Positions 26,086 to 34,860 of a DNA stretch of 64,000 nt are shown here, piece by piece. The first letter of the stretch is position 1, and each line of letters begins with the position of its first letter. The translations under genes and the position numbers were made by a program. The notes under the pieces were generated by a model. That model searched no databases, was not told where the DNA came from, and was given only the letters and a program-made list of their open reading frames with translations. Source of the stretch: Pseudolysobacter sp964466115 (lineage in GTDB: Bacteria; Pseudomonadota; Gammaproteobacteria; Xanthomonadales; Rhodanobacteraceae); contig CAYXMH010000010.1 of NCBI GenBank assembly GCA_964466115.1, positions 27,976-91,975 on the forward strand. The letters are read 5' to 3'.

Positions 26086-28035
26086 ATGCCCCGACCAATC
26101 TGGGAGCCGAGTAAAGAGCGCAGCAATGGCGCTAATCTGAATCGCTTTATCCGTTTTGTTCAAACCATCGATGCGCAAGTGACGGATTATCCGGCGCTGT
26201 ACGAGTTTTCGATTCGCTATCCGCACAAGTTCTGGCCGGCGGTTTGGGAATTTTGCGGCATCCGCGCCAGCGGTGATTTCAGCGAAGTACTCATCGACGC
26301 CGATAAAATGCCGGGTGCAAAGTGGTTTCCCGGTGTGCGGCTCAATTTTGCGCAAAATCTGTTGCGCCACAAAGACGACCGCACCGCGATTATTTTCCGC
26401 AACGAGTGGGGGCATGCGCGCGAATTAAGCTATAACGAGTTGCACACCGAGGTTGCCAAGTTGGCCCACGCGCTGCGCGGCGCCGGCGTTGTCGCTGGTG
26501 ACCGCATTGCCGGGTTTATGCCGAACATTCCCGAAACCGTCATTGCGATGCTGGCGGCCACCGCCATCGGCGCGGTATGGTCTTCTTGCTCACCCGATTT
26601 CGGTATCCAGGGCGTGATCGACCGCTTTGGCCAGATCGCGCCTAAGGTTTTGTTCACCGCGGATGCTTATGGCTACGGCGGTAAGCGTTTCGATTGTTTG
26701 GAAAAAATGCGCAGCATTTTGGAAAAAATTCCCAGCGTCGAAAAATTGATCGTGGTGCCTTATAGCGGCGAGCCCATAAAACTTGAGGGCTTGAATAATG
26801 CCGTACTGCTTCAGGACTTCGTCGACCCTGATGAACCATCCCTGCAATTCGAGCAATTCGCCTTCGATCACCCGCTCTACATTATGTATTCCTCCGGCAC
26901 CACCGGCGTGCCCAAATGCATTGTCCACGGCGCCGGCGGCACGTTGATTCAGCACTTGAAAGAGCTGGTGCTGCATACCGATGTTAAACGCGAGGACAAA
27001 ATTTTCTACTACACCACCTGCGGGTGGATGATGTGGAATTGGTTAGTCTCAAGCTTGGCCGTCGGTGCTAGCGTCGTTTTGTACGACGGATCGCCGTTCC
27101 ATCCGGATGGCAACGGGCTGTGGAACCTGGCTGACGAAGTCGGCATTAGCATCTTTGGCACTAGTGCAAAGTGGCTTTCCGCCGTGGAGAAAGCCGGAAT
27201 TCGTCCGCGTGAAACCCACAAATTGTTGAGCCTAAAAACCATCCTTTCCACCGGTTCACCGCTGGCGGACGAGAGCTATGACTATGTATACCAGCATGTC
27301 AAAGACCGTTTGATGCTGTCCTCCATCTCCGGGGGCACCGACATCGTTTCCTGCTTCGCGCTTGGGAATCCATTGCTACCGGTTTACCGCGGCGAACTGC
27401 AATGCCGCGGCTTGGGAATGAAAGTGGAAATCCTAAACGACGCCGGGCAACCGGTGCGGGAGGAGAAGGGCGAGCTGGCCTGCACCGCTCCGTTTCCCTC
27501 CATGCCAATTTACTTTTGGAACGATGCCGACGGTAGCAAATACCACGCGGCGTATTTCAGCAAAGTGGAAAACGTCTGGTGCCATGGCGATCATGCCATG
27601 CTGACGGAGCACGACGGCATCGTTATCTACGGTCGATCGGATGCGACATTGAATCCCGGCGGTGTGCGCATCGGCACGGCGGAAATTTACCGACAGGTGG
27701 AGCAATTGCCGGAAGTGTTGGAGTCAATCGCAGTTGGCCAGCAATGGGAAAACGACGAACGAGTGATCTTATTCGTGCGTTTGCGCGAAGGCATAAAATT
27801 AGACGATTCTTTGCGCGACCGGATTAAGCAGCAAATTCGCGTGAATACCACGCCGCGCCATGTGCCGGCCAAAATTCTGCAAATCGCGGATATCCCGCGC
27901 ACCATCTCCGGCAAGATCGTTGAATTGGCCATCCGCAATGCGATTCACGGGGAGGCGGTTAAAAACACCGACGCATTGGCAAATCCCCAGGCATTAGAGC
28001 ATTTTCGCAATTTGCCGGAGCTTAAAAACGGATGA
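26086..28035 (+). CDS. Acetoacetyl-CoA synthetase
   Basis: 649 residues, the usual length for acetoacetate--CoA ligase (AMP-forming, ANL superfamily). It activates acetoacetate to acetoacetyl-CoA, feeding ketone-body, leucine or polyhydroxyalkanoate metabolism. The N-terminus WEPSKERSNGANLNRFIRFV and the KWFPGVRLNFAQNLL segment distinguish this family from acetyl-CoA synthetase. A3 motif MYSSGTTGVPKCIVHG at about 267-282; the C-terminal catalytic lysine in ISGKIVELA at about 610. AGAGG upstream of the ATG. Tyrosine catabolism (26 kb downstream) yields acetoacetate, so the two regions are metabolically linked. Confidence 0.93.
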   Translation: MPRPIWEPSKERSNGANLNRFIRFVQTIDAQVTDYPALYEFSIRYPHKFWPAVWEFCGIRASGDFSEVLIDADKMPGAKWFPGVRLNFAQNLLRHKDDRTAIIFRNEWGHARELSYNELHTEVAKLAHALRGAGVVAGDRIAGFMPNIPETVIAMLAATAIGAVWSSCSPDFGIQGVIDRFGQIAPKVLFTADAYGYGGKRFDCLEKMRSILEKIPSVEKLIVVPYSGEPIKLEGLNNAVLLQDFVDPDEPSLQFEQFAFDHPLYIMYSSGTTGVPKCIVHGAGGTLIQHLKELVLHTDVKREDKIFYYTTCGWMMWNWLVSSLAVGASVVLYDGSPFHPDGNGLWNLADEVGISIFGTSAKWLSAVEKAGIRPRETHKLLSLKTILSTGSPLADESYDYVYQHVKDRLMLSSISGGTDIVSCFALGNPLLPVYRGELQCRGLGMKVEILNDAGQPVREEKGELACTAPFPSMPIYFWNDADGSKYHAAYFSKVENVWCHGDHAMLTEHDGIVIYGRSDATLNPGGVRIGTAEIYRQVEQLPEVLESIAVGQQWENDERVILFVRLREGIKLDDSLRDRIKQQIRVNTTPRHVPAKILQIADIPRTISGKIVELAIRNAIHGEAVKNTDALANPQALEHFRNLPELKNG

Positions 28036-28084
28036 AGCCGACGTTTGCCTTAGGGGTAATCGCTCCCCCGTGTAGGGCTTAGCA

Positions 28085-28978
28085 GTGTCAGTAACGGCTC
28101 GCGCCACGATTGATGTTTGGCGCCAGGCGCTGCGCGTTCATCAATGGCTGAAAAATCTGCTGATGTTCCTGCCGCTCTTGACCGCTCACCTTCTGTTGGA
28201 GCCGACCGCGCTGGCGCGAACCAGCGTTGCATTCTTGGCTTTCAGTGTCTGCGCTTCCAGCGTCTACCTGCTTAACGACTTGCTTGATCTTAATGCCGAT
28301 CGACAGCATCCACGTAAGCGACTGCGTCCGTTTGCCGCAGGGACCTTGCCACTGCGCCACGGGTGGATTGCGATCCCGCTGTTGCTGTTGATCGCATTCG
28401 GTATGGCATTGGCATTGTCCTATTGGTTTTGCCTTGCATTGCTGGCCTATTACTTAATGACCTTGCTGTATTCGTTTTGGATCAAGCCCATCGTGATGCT
28501 GGATGTCGTCATACTTGCTGCTTTATATACTATGCGCATCATCGCCGGGGCAGCGGCGACGGTCATTCCCGTTTCGTCGTGGCTATTGGCCTTTTCCATG
28601 TTTCTGTTTTTCAGTTTGGCGTTGCTAAAACGCTACACCGAACTGTTGATCGTAAAAAATAGTGGCCTCGATAAAAATGTCGATCGTGGTTATACGGTCA
28701 ACGATCTACCGCTCATCCAGTCCTTAGGCAGCGCCAGCGGTTACTTGAGCGTGCTGGTGCTGGCGTTATACATAAACAGCACGGCCAGCGAGGCTTTATA
28801 TAGGCACCCGCAAGTCTTATGGCTGCTTTGTCCGCTTTTACTTTATTGGATTAGCCGTGCTTGGGCGATCGTGCATCGCGGCGGCATGCATGAGGATCCG
28901 GTGATCTTTGCCGCAACCGATCCGACCAGTTACACCGTTCTGGGTTTGGCGGTCTTGATCATATTCGGGGCCATTTGA
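28085..28978 (+). CDS. UbiA-family polyprenyl-phosphate phosphoribosyltransferase (DPPR synthase-like)
   Basis: 297 residues, about eight or nine membrane helices. The Asp-rich UbiA motif appears as NDLLDLNADRQHPRKRLRP at 64-82, a form typical of decaprenyl-phosphate phosphoribosyltransferase (Rv3806c type), not of ubiquinone or haem enzymes. The expected reaction joins phosphoribosyl diphosphate to a polyprenyl phosphate in the inner membrane. GTG start at 28085 with AGGG seven bases upstream. The next two genes resemble the epimerase pair that converts the ribose to arabinose. The stop is directly followed by the ATG of the DprE1-like gene, so coupling is likely. A dedicated phosphatase for the 5-phosphate is not seen in the window. 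Confidence 0.82.
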   Translation: MSVTARATIDVWRQALRVHQWLKNLLMFLPLLTAHLLLEPTALARTSVAFLAFSVCASSVYLLNDLLDLNADRQHPRKRLRPFAAGTLPLRHGWIAIPLLLLIAFGMALALSYWFCLALLAYYLMTLLYSFWIKPIVMLDVVILAALYTMRIIAGAAATVIPVSSWLLAFSMFLFFSLALLKRYTELLIVKNSGLDKNVDRGYTVNDLPLIQSLGSASGYLSVLVLALYINSTASEALYRHPQVLWLLCPLLLYWISRAWAIVHRGGMHEDPVIFAATDPTSYTVLGLAVLIIFGAI

Positions 28979-30280
28979 ATGGTGGCCGCTCGCTCATGGG
29001 GACGCTATCCGTGCGTTGACCAGCGCGTAATCCGGCTAAATTGGCGCGACGCAATACTGCCGGATGTAGACGGATCGATGCTCCCTTACGGCAATGGCCG
29101 CAGTTACGGCGACAGTTGCCTCAACGCCGGCGGCACATTGCTGGACACGCGCGGCCTGAATCGCTTTATCGCGTTCGATGCCGACTCCGGAATACTGCGC
29201 TGCGAAGCCGGAGTATTGTTATCCGATCTGTTGGCCTTGATCGTACCCCAAGGCTGGTTCCTACCGGTGACTCCCGGCACAAAATTCGTCACCGTTGGCG
29301 GCGCGATTGCCAACGATGTGCACGGGAAGAACCACCACCGCGCCGGCAGCTTCGGTCACCACGTATTGGGCTTTGAATTATTGCGCAGCGACCGGAATCG
29401 GTGGTTGTGCACTCCCACCGATAACGCCGATTGGTTCCACGCAACCATTGGCGGGCTCGGTTTAACCGGCCTTATCGTTTGGGCTGAAATCCAGCTAAAG
29501 CCCATTGCCAATCCGTGGATGACCACAGAAACGATGCGCTTTGATACGGTAGCTGAGTTCCTGTCGCTGTCGCAACAATCAGAGCACAGCCATGAATACA
29601 CCGTGGCATGGATCGACTCCACCGCTCGCAATACGCAACTCGGCCGCGGCCTATTTATGCGCGGCAACCACGCGCCTGAAAACACGAAACAAGGTCCCCA
29701 GGCGCCGCGTTATCGGTTGCCTGTACCGTTCACGCCGCCCATCTCTCTGGTCAATCGCCTAACGGTCAACGCGTTCAACGCTTTGTATTACCGGCGTCAA
29801 CGCTCTACCAAATTGAATGGCAATCGACATTACGATCCCTACTTATACCCGCTTGATGCGGTAGACAACTTGAATCGAATCTATGGTGCGCAGGGATTGC
29901 TGCAGTATCAATGCGTGGTTCCCTCGGCAACAGCGCAGGAAAGCGTGAGCGAGCTTTTAGGCATTGTCGCAAACAGCGGGGCCGCATCATTCTTAAGCGT
30001 ATTAAAAATGTTTGGCGATCGCCCGTCGTTGGGCCTGCTCTCGTTTCCACGATCGGGGGTAACGCTGGCCTTGGACTTTCCGATTCGCGGCAAACCAACG
30101 TTTGCGCTGCTGGATCGCATGGACGATATCGTCGCGGCTGCAGGCGGCGCCGTCTACCCGGCCAAGGACGCGCGGATGCAAGGCGTACGTTTTCGCCAAT
30201 ACTTCCCAAACTGGGCTGGCATGCAATCGTATCTAGACCCGAATTTTTCATCGAGCTTTTGGCGGCGGGTGATGGAGTAA
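28979..30280 (+). CDS. DprE1-like FAD-dependent decaprenylphosphoryl-ribose oxidase
   Basis: 433 residues of the FAD-binding type 4 oxidoreductase family. PYGNGRSYGDSCLNAGG at about 37-53 and VTVGGAIANDVHGKNHHRAG at about 104-123 closely follow mycobacterial DprE1 as I remember it. DprE1 oxidises the 2'-hydroxyl of polyprenylphosphoryl-ribose to the keto form. By eye alignment, the benzothiazinone-reactive cysteine of the mycobacterial enzyme (NICVDFPI) corresponds to alanine here (TLALDFPI), while the active-site lysine of YTAKDSR is kept (YPAKDAR). It starts directly after the previous stop and is two bases from the next gene. Confidence 0.83.
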   Translation: MVAARSWGRYPCVDQRVIRLNWRDAILPDVDGSMLPYGNGRSYGDSCLNAGGTLLDTRGLNRFIAFDADSGILRCEAGVLLSDLLALIVPQGWFLPVTPGTKFVTVGGAIANDVHGKNHHRAGSFGHHVLGFELLRSDRNRWLCTPTDNADWFHATIGGLGLTGLIVWAEIQLKPIANPWMTTETMRFDTVAEFLSLSQQSEHSHEYTVAWIDSTARNTQLGRGLFMRGNHAPENTKQGPQAPRYRLPVPFTPPISLVNRLTVNAFNALYYRRQRSTKLNGNRHYDPYLYPLDAVDNLNRIYGAQGLLQYQCVVPSATAQESVSELLGIVANSGAASFLSVLKMFGDRPSLGLLSFPRSGVTLALDFPIRGKPTFALLDRMDDIVAAAGGAVYPAKDARMQGVRFRQYFPNWAGMQSYLDPNFSSSFWRRVME

Positions 30281-30282
30281 GC

Positions 30283-31020
30283 ATGCGTAAAGTTCTTATC
30301 ATCGGGGCCACTTCCGCGATCGCACAAGCCACTGCACGCTGCTTTGCTTCACGCGGCGATTCGCTGTATTTGACCGGTCGCAACCCTGATCATCTGCAAA
30401 CGATTGCCGATGATCTTAAGGTACGTGGTGCTGCAAACGTCACGATTGCCACCCTCGATGTCGTCGAATTCACGGCGCAGGAAGCAGTGCTCAATCAAGC
30501 CGAACGAGAACTCGGCGGCCTCGATATCGCGTTGATTGCACACGGTAGCTTGCCCGATCAAGTCGAATGCCAGAACTCGGTCGCTGCACTGCGGCGAGAA
30601 TTCGACGTTAACGCGCTCAGCACCCTGGCTTTGCTGACGGACCTGGCCAATCGTTTTGAAAAGCGCGGCAGCGGCACGTTGGCGGTGATTTCTTCGGTTG
30701 CAGGCGATCGCGGAAGACAAAGGAATTATGTCTATGGATCGGCAAAAGGCGCCGTTTCGATATTCCTATCCGGACTACGTCAGCGTTTAACGAAAGCCGG
30801 TGTGCATGTAATAACGATAAAACCCGGCTTTGTCGATACGCCAATGACGCGGGAATTCAAAAAAAACCGGTTATGGGCGCAACCCGAGCGCATTGCATTG
30901 GGCGTTATGCACGCCATCGATCATGGCCGAGACCAAGTTTATCTGCCTTGGTTTTGGGCGCCAATGATGTTTTTAATCAAACTCATTCCTGAATTTGTCT
31001 TTAAGCGAATGCGTTTTTAG
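30283..31020 (+). CDS. DprE2-like short-chain dehydrogenase/reductase
   Basis: 245 residues starting MRKVLIIGATSAIAQATARC at the ATG at 30283. Rossmann glycine motif (here GATSAIA, 8-14), catalytic Ser at about 137 (VISSVAGDRG) and YxxxK at about 150-154 (VYGSAKGA). In its position after a DprE1-like gene the expected role is NAD(P)H reduction of the 2'-keto sugar lipid to polyprenylphosphoryl-arabinose. The C-terminus is hydrophobic (FWAPMMFLIKLIPEFVF), fitting a membrane-bound substrate, as in DprE2. The frame is open far upstream inside the preceding gene but that is an overlap artefact. Confidence 0.83.
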   Translation: MRKVLIIGATSAIAQATARCFASRGDSLYLTGRNPDHLQTIADDLKVRGAANVTIATLDVVEFTAQEAVLNQAERELGGLDIALIAHGSLPDQVECQNSVAALRREFDVNALSTLALLTDLANRFEKRGSGTLAVISSVAGDRGRQRNYVYGSAKGAVSIFLSGLRQRLTKAGVHVITIKPGFVDTPMTREFKKNRLWAQPERIALGVMHAIDHGRDQVYLPWFWAPMMFLIKLIPEFVFKRMRF

Positions 31021-31084
31021 AAAATAAGCAGACCGCAGTTAAGTTTGCATTTACAATACCCGTTCAATATCGATTATTTCCCCC

Positions 31085-32203
31085 ATGACCGATAAATCGC
31101 CAATCCCAATCAACGCGTTGGACCGCCAATTCGCCTCTTGCGGTACCCTGCTTGAAAGCGCGGCGCAACGGGTGCTGCAACAAGGCTGGTACGTCATGGG
31201 CCCGGAACTGGAACAATTCGAGCGTCGATTTGCGCAATACTGCGCCGTCAAAAACTGTGTTGGCGTGGCCAATGGCACTGATGCCTTGGAACTGGCACTC
31301 GCTGCACTGGATGTTGGCCGAGGCGACGAAGTGGCACTGGTCGCAAACGCCGGTATGTATGCCACGCACGCCACCTTGGCGCGCGGTGCCGCGCCGCTTT
31401 ACGTTGACATAGAGGATGAAACCCTCATCATGTCACCCGACCGTTTAGCCGCAACGATTACATCCAAGACCAAGGCGATCATTCTCACCCATCTGTATGG
31501 CCGAATTGGGCAGTTCGATCGAATTTCAGGAATCGCCAACGATCATCGCATACCGATTATTGAAGATTGCGCGCAAGCGCACGGCGCACTTTATGAAAAT
31601 AAGCGCGCTGGTAGCCTAGGCGTGATTGGTTGCTTCAGTTTTTATCCCACGAAAAACCTGGGGGCGTGCGGCGATGCCGGCGCACTCACCACCGATGACG
31701 ACGAGTTGGCTTTGCGCCTGCGCTCGTTGCGTCAATACGGATGGAAGGCAAAATACCGCGTGGAGCTTAACGGCGGCAGGAATTCCCGCTTGGACGAAAT
31801 CCAGGCGGCGATTCTATTAGCGAAATTACCTATGCTCGAGACCTGGAATGCCAAACGGCGCGCTGTAGCCAAAATCTTTATTGACCAGATTCGGCACCCG
31901 AACATTCAATTGCCAAGATCTTGCTCAACCGATGATGTCGCACATCTTTTTGTCGTACGCACCGATGCACGCGACAGCTTACGCCAGCATTTATTAAATC
32001 ACGGCATACACAGCGACGTGCACTATCCAATCCCAGACCACCGACAGCCTTGCTGCACCAACCATTTCAGTAAATTAACCTTGCCCGTTACCGAAGCGGT
32101 CGCCGCCCAAGTGCTGACGTTACCGTGTTTTCCGGAATTGCAAGACGACGAAGTAAAGCGCATCGTGGAGGCGTGCAATACGTGGTGTGTATCTAAGGAT
32201 TAA
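31085..32203 (+). CDS. DegT/DnrJ/EryC1/StrS sugar aminotransferase (FdtB/QdtB-like)
   Basis: 372 residues, PLP enzyme of the nucleotide-sugar aminotransferase family. The PLP lysine is in SFYPTKNLGACGDAG at about 188-190. The early GWYVMGPELEQFERRFAQYC and NGTDALELALAAL are family hallmarks. Best guess is C-3 amination of a dTDP-3-keto-6-deoxyhexose to give a 3-amino-3,6-dideoxysugar, because the gene converging on it encodes the matching 3,4-ketoisomerase. The two stop codons overlap by a few bases on opposite strands (stop here at 32201-32203, the other at 32200-32202). No Shine-Dalgarno is clear before the ATG. Confidence 0.86.
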   Translation: MTDKSPIPINALDRQFASCGTLLESAAQRVLQQGWYVMGPELEQFERRFAQYCAVKNCVGVANGTDALELALAALDVGRGDEVALVANAGMYATHATLARGAAPLYVDIEDETLIMSPDRLAATITSKTKAIILTHLYGRIGQFDRISGIANDHRIPIIEDCAQAHGALYENKRAGSLGVIGCFSFYPTKNLGACGDAGALTTDDDELALRLRSLRQYGWKAKYRVELNGGRNSRLDEIQAAILLAKLPMLETWNAKRRAVAKIFIDQIRHPNIQLPRSCSTDDVAHLFVVRTDARDSLRQHLLNHGIHSDVHYPIPDHRQPCCTNHFSKLTLPVTEAVAAQVLTLPCFPELQDDEVKRIVEACNTWCVSKD

Positions 32204-32622
32204 CGTTGTGCGTTCACCAGCCGAATAAACTCTGAATATTCCCGGATATAGTCGGGCTCTCGATAAGCATCGGACGCCAGCACCAGGCACACTGTTCCCG
32301 GATCGAAATTGACTTCCGCAGCCCAGATCATCGGCGGAACGTGCAACCCGAACCAAGGTCGATTCAAATGTACAGAACGCTTGGTTTCCCCGTCATCCAG
32401 TGCAACATCGAAGCTGCCCGCCAAGCACACCAAAAATTGATGCAACTCATGGTGTGCATGCGCTCCTCGGTCGGCTTCCGTGGGAACGTCATACAAATAA
32501 AATACTCGCTTGATATCAAACGGAACGTGTTTACCGCCCTCAATAAAAGTGAGATTGCCGCGCGGATCGGTGATCTTCGGTAAGTTGAGCACCTGGCAAT
32601 CATTAACGCTCTTTCTATTCAT
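32200..32622 (-). CDS. dTDP-4-oxo-6-deoxyglucose 3,4-ketoisomerase (FdtA/QdtA-like)
   Basis: 140 residues from the ATG at 32622, a single cupin. It isomerises dTDP-4-keto-6-deoxyglucose to the 3-keto sugar. The family pattern is clear: DPRGNLTFIEGGKHVPFDIK (about 19-38), RGAHAHHELHQFLVCLAGS (about 52-70, with the catalytic His pair), LNRPWFGLHVPP, and LASDAYREPDYIREY at the end. FdtA makes the galacto and QdtA the gluco epimer; the sequence alone does not tell which. Overlaps gtrA by ATGA. Last gene of a minus-strand operon, converging with the aminotransferase that would use its product. Confidence 0.87.
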   Translation of the reverse strand: MNRKSVNDCQVLNLPKITDPRGNLTFIEGGKHVPFDIKRVFYLYDVPTEADRGAHAHHELHQFLVCLAGSFDVALDDGETKRSVHLNRPWFGLHVPPMIWAAEVNFDPGTVCLVLASDAYREPDYIREYSEFIRLVNAQR

Positions 32623-33032
32623 GATGTCGGTTGTGATCGGAACACCCAACGGGCAATAAGGAAACTTAACGGAACGCTCAGCGGAAGTAAAACCAGCGGC
32701 GCGATCCAGTCCGGTATACGAAGAATTTCCACTAAAACATACATGCCTATCAACCCGAACAGGTATTGAGCGACATACACCAATGGAAACAGCAAGAAGC
32801 TCCTCAACGCAGCGGGCTGTTTGAACACCCACAACGCCGAGAGGAAATAACTTATAACGATTCCGCTGACGAACGACAGCGTATAGGCGATCTTATAAGC
32901 AACCAACGGTAGCAAGGCGATGTATACAAGATAACTTAACCCCGTATTGAGGAAACCGGAAAGTAAAAAACGTACCCACTTGATCTCAGTAAATTTCGTC
33001 AATGACAGTCTCGGGCCGCTTATTCGTTTCAT
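32619..33032 (-). CDS. GtrA-family small membrane protein (polyprenyl-linked sugar flippase type)
   Basis: 137 residues from the ATG at 33032, four membrane helices spread over about 20-130. GtrA proteins are thought to flip undecaprenyl-phosphate-linked sugars and usually sit next to a GtrB-like GT2 enzyme, as here. The KWVRFLLSGFLNTGLSYLVY opening is family-typical. The chosen ATG overlaps the GT2 gene by 47 bases; an ATG at 33056 or a TTG near 33008 are alternatives. Confidence 0.83.
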   Translation of the reverse strand: MKRISGPRLSLTKFTEIKWVRFLLSGFLNTGLSYLVYIALLPLVAYKIAYTLSFVSGIVISYFLSALWVFKQPAALRSFLLFPLVYVAQYLFGLIGMYVLVEILRIPDWIAPLVLLPLSVPLSFLIARWVFRSQPTS

Positions 33033-33909
33033 CAAAAATTCGCCACAAATATTCACCGATGACTCCCAGCATCACGATGATCAAGCCCAGCAAAAAAGTA
33101 ATCAGCGCGGTGATCGTCGCAAACCCCGGAATGGCGCTTTTTCCCAAGAGCGCGCTGATCACCACCATTATGCCGTAACCGAAGCTCATTACTGAAACGA
33201 CCAACCCAATCGCGGATATTGCCCTGATCGGGGTAATCGAAAAGCCTAGCATCACATCCAAGAAAGCGCGAATCTTCTTGGTTAGCGTCCAACGTGATTT
33301 CCCGTGCAGTCGCGAGCGGCGGTGGTATTGCAGCACCTTCGGCTCGAAACCCAGCCAATAGGCGAGCAAAGGGGTAAATATGCTTTTTGAGCTATCCAAT
33401 AGATAGGGCAACATTGCCTTATCCATCAAGGCGAGGTCATAGCCGCCCTTGGGATAATTTCGCAGCACCAACAGGCGCAGCAATGCGTAATACACCCGCG
33501 CGAATACCTTGGACAATGCGGGATCGTCGCGGGAATTGCGTTCGCAAATCACGAACTTCGCCCCGTTGCGCCATTCGTCCACCATTTCGAGAACTAACGA
33601 GGGCGGATCCTGGAGATCAGCGGCCAGAATCATGAAGCAATCGCCCGTTACAAAACGAAATCCGGTTTTCGAGGCATGTACCGCACCGAAATTGCGCGTC
33701 AGCTTGACCACCTTCACTTCCGGTTTTTGTTTTTTTATGCGTAGTAGCTGTGTTAGGGAATCGTCTTTGGATCCGTCATCGACAAAGATCAACTCAAGCG
33801 AAACCTCGCGCTTAAGTAATTCTTTCTCTAAATCATTGAGTTCTTCGAAGAGCTTCGGCAATGACGGGCCGTTGAAATACACGGGTACGACTATCGATAA
33901 TCTTTTCAT
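32986..33909 (-). CDS. GT2 glycosyltransferase, GtrB/DPM1 type with C-terminal membrane helices
   Basis: 307 residues. The GT-A domain begins KRLSIVVPVYFNGPSLPKLF, with the metal/nucleotide motifs FVDDGSKDDS (about 41-50) and AADLQDPP (about 95-102). Two membrane helices follow (about 220-245 and 255-285), as in GtrB and ArnC, enzymes that load a sugar onto polyprenyl phosphate at the inner leaflet. Together with the overlapping GtrA gene this is a classic make-and-flip pair. The sugar cannot be told from sequence; the 3-amino-3,6-dideoxyhexose made nearby is one possibility. Confidence 0.88.
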   Translation of the reverse strand: MKRLSIVVPVYFNGPSLPKLFEELNDLEKELLKREVSLELIFVDDGSKDDSLTQLLRIKKQKPEVKVVKLTRNFGAVHASKTGFRFVTGDCFMILAADLQDPPSLVLEMVDEWRNGAKFVICERNSRDDPALSKVFARVYYALLRLLVLRNYPKGGYDLALMDKAMLPYLLDSSKSIFTPLLAYWLGFEPKVLQYHRRSRLHGKSRWTLTKKIRAFLDVMLGFSITPIRAISAIGLVVSVMSFGYGIMVVISALLGKSAIPGFATITALITFLLGLIIVMLGVIGEYLWRIFDETNKRPETVIDEIY

Positions 33910-33912
33910 GCG

Positions 33913-34857
33913 CTACAACCCCAACTGATAGTACTCGTGTACCACTCCGGCACCGCCAAATTCGGCCTTAAATTGGTATAAGCCGGCATTCAAGATTCGA
34001 CCGCCATCCTCGTTACTGGTGCCGAAATCAAAGTAGCGCGCTTCACTGCTGAGAGCGGATTGAATGGCGTGTTCGAACACTAAATCCAGAGCGCTTGTTT
34101 CGTAAGCCAACAAGCTCGCGGCAATGTACTGAGCGTGATGCACCCCATTCATTTGGAAAACCACAATGCCCGCTTCCACCTTATCGTCAATAAGCGCCAG
34201 GTGAAGGCGGATATTATCAGGAAACCTTTGCACCAAATCTTGGATTTCAGACAAACAGTGAACCGGCGCCGCGTCATGTTTCCTGCGAAGATTGTCCTCA
34301 ACTACCGACCAAAATTCAGGCAATCGTTCTGCACTTGTGGCGTAGATCGCTTTGGATCGGGCCTTTTTTAAGCCGCGCCGGCGCCGTTCGCTGCTTGTCA
34401 GCCGATTCGCTAAATCAATGGTGCATGATAGATCGCAACGATAACGCTCCGCTCCGCACCTGAATAATGCATAGAGATCGTCTTGATTTGGCACTTTACT
34501 GTAAATGTAGGGAATCGCCTTATAGCGCAGCCGCTGAAAACCTTGTTTTCGAAAATGCTCAAGGCAGGTATCAAAGGCTTCCATCATCAGCGCGCCCCTA
34601 ACCTTACCTTGATGCAATACCCCGCCGTAGGTTATGCCCGGATGGCTCACCACTGTGGTTGCATCGCTTGGGTCCGCCGCGGCGGGCAATAACCCGACCA
34701 AATCGCCCTTGTCTTCTATGAATAGGGAAGCGTCTTTGAAACGGTCTCCGTGATAGTTTAAAAACCGGCGCGAATGCAGGAAAGTGGCATTGACTGCCAA
34801 GCCACAAAAATCGTCCCACTGCCGCTCTTTATCTCGAGCATAAGGCAAAACCTGCAT
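33913..34857 (-). CDS. GNAT/FemAB-like acyltransferase of a glycan cluster
   Basis: 314 residues. Reads like the FemAB-related or Acetyltransf_6 proteins found in polysaccharide clusters: an N-terminal half with FLHSRRFLNYHGDRFKDASL and GLLPAAA (about 26-60), a basic middle section (ERRRRGLKKARSK, about 160-172) and a C-terminal acyl-CoA-type fold with AGIVVFQMNGVHHAQYIAAS and YFDFGTSNEDGG (about 275-286). No signal peptide. A role in adding an acyl or aminoacyl group to an amino sugar would fit the 3-amino-sugar genes, but this is inference. Three bases separate it from its upstream neighbour. Confidence 0.68.
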   Translation of the reverse strand: MQVLPYARDKERQWDDFCGLAVNATFLHSRRFLNYHGDRFKDASLFIEDKGDLVGLLPAAADPSDATTVVSHPGITYGGVLHQGKVRGALMMEAFDTCLEHFRKQGFQRLRYKAIPYIYSKVPNQDDLYALFRCGAERYRCDLSCTIDLANRLTSSERRRRGLKKARSKAIYATSAERLPEFWSVVEDNLRRKHDAAPVHCLSEIQDLVQRFPDNIRLHLALIDDKVEAGIVVFQMNGVHHAQYIAASLLAYETSALDLVFEHAIQSALSSEARYFDFGTSNEDGGRILNAGLYQFKAEFGGAGVVHEYYQLGL

Positions 34858-34860
34858 GCA

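Noticed and set aside
32623..32832. N-terminal extension of the ketoisomerase to 32832
   Set aside because: The extra 70 residues lie inside gtrA, and the cupin family starts at the ATG at 32622.
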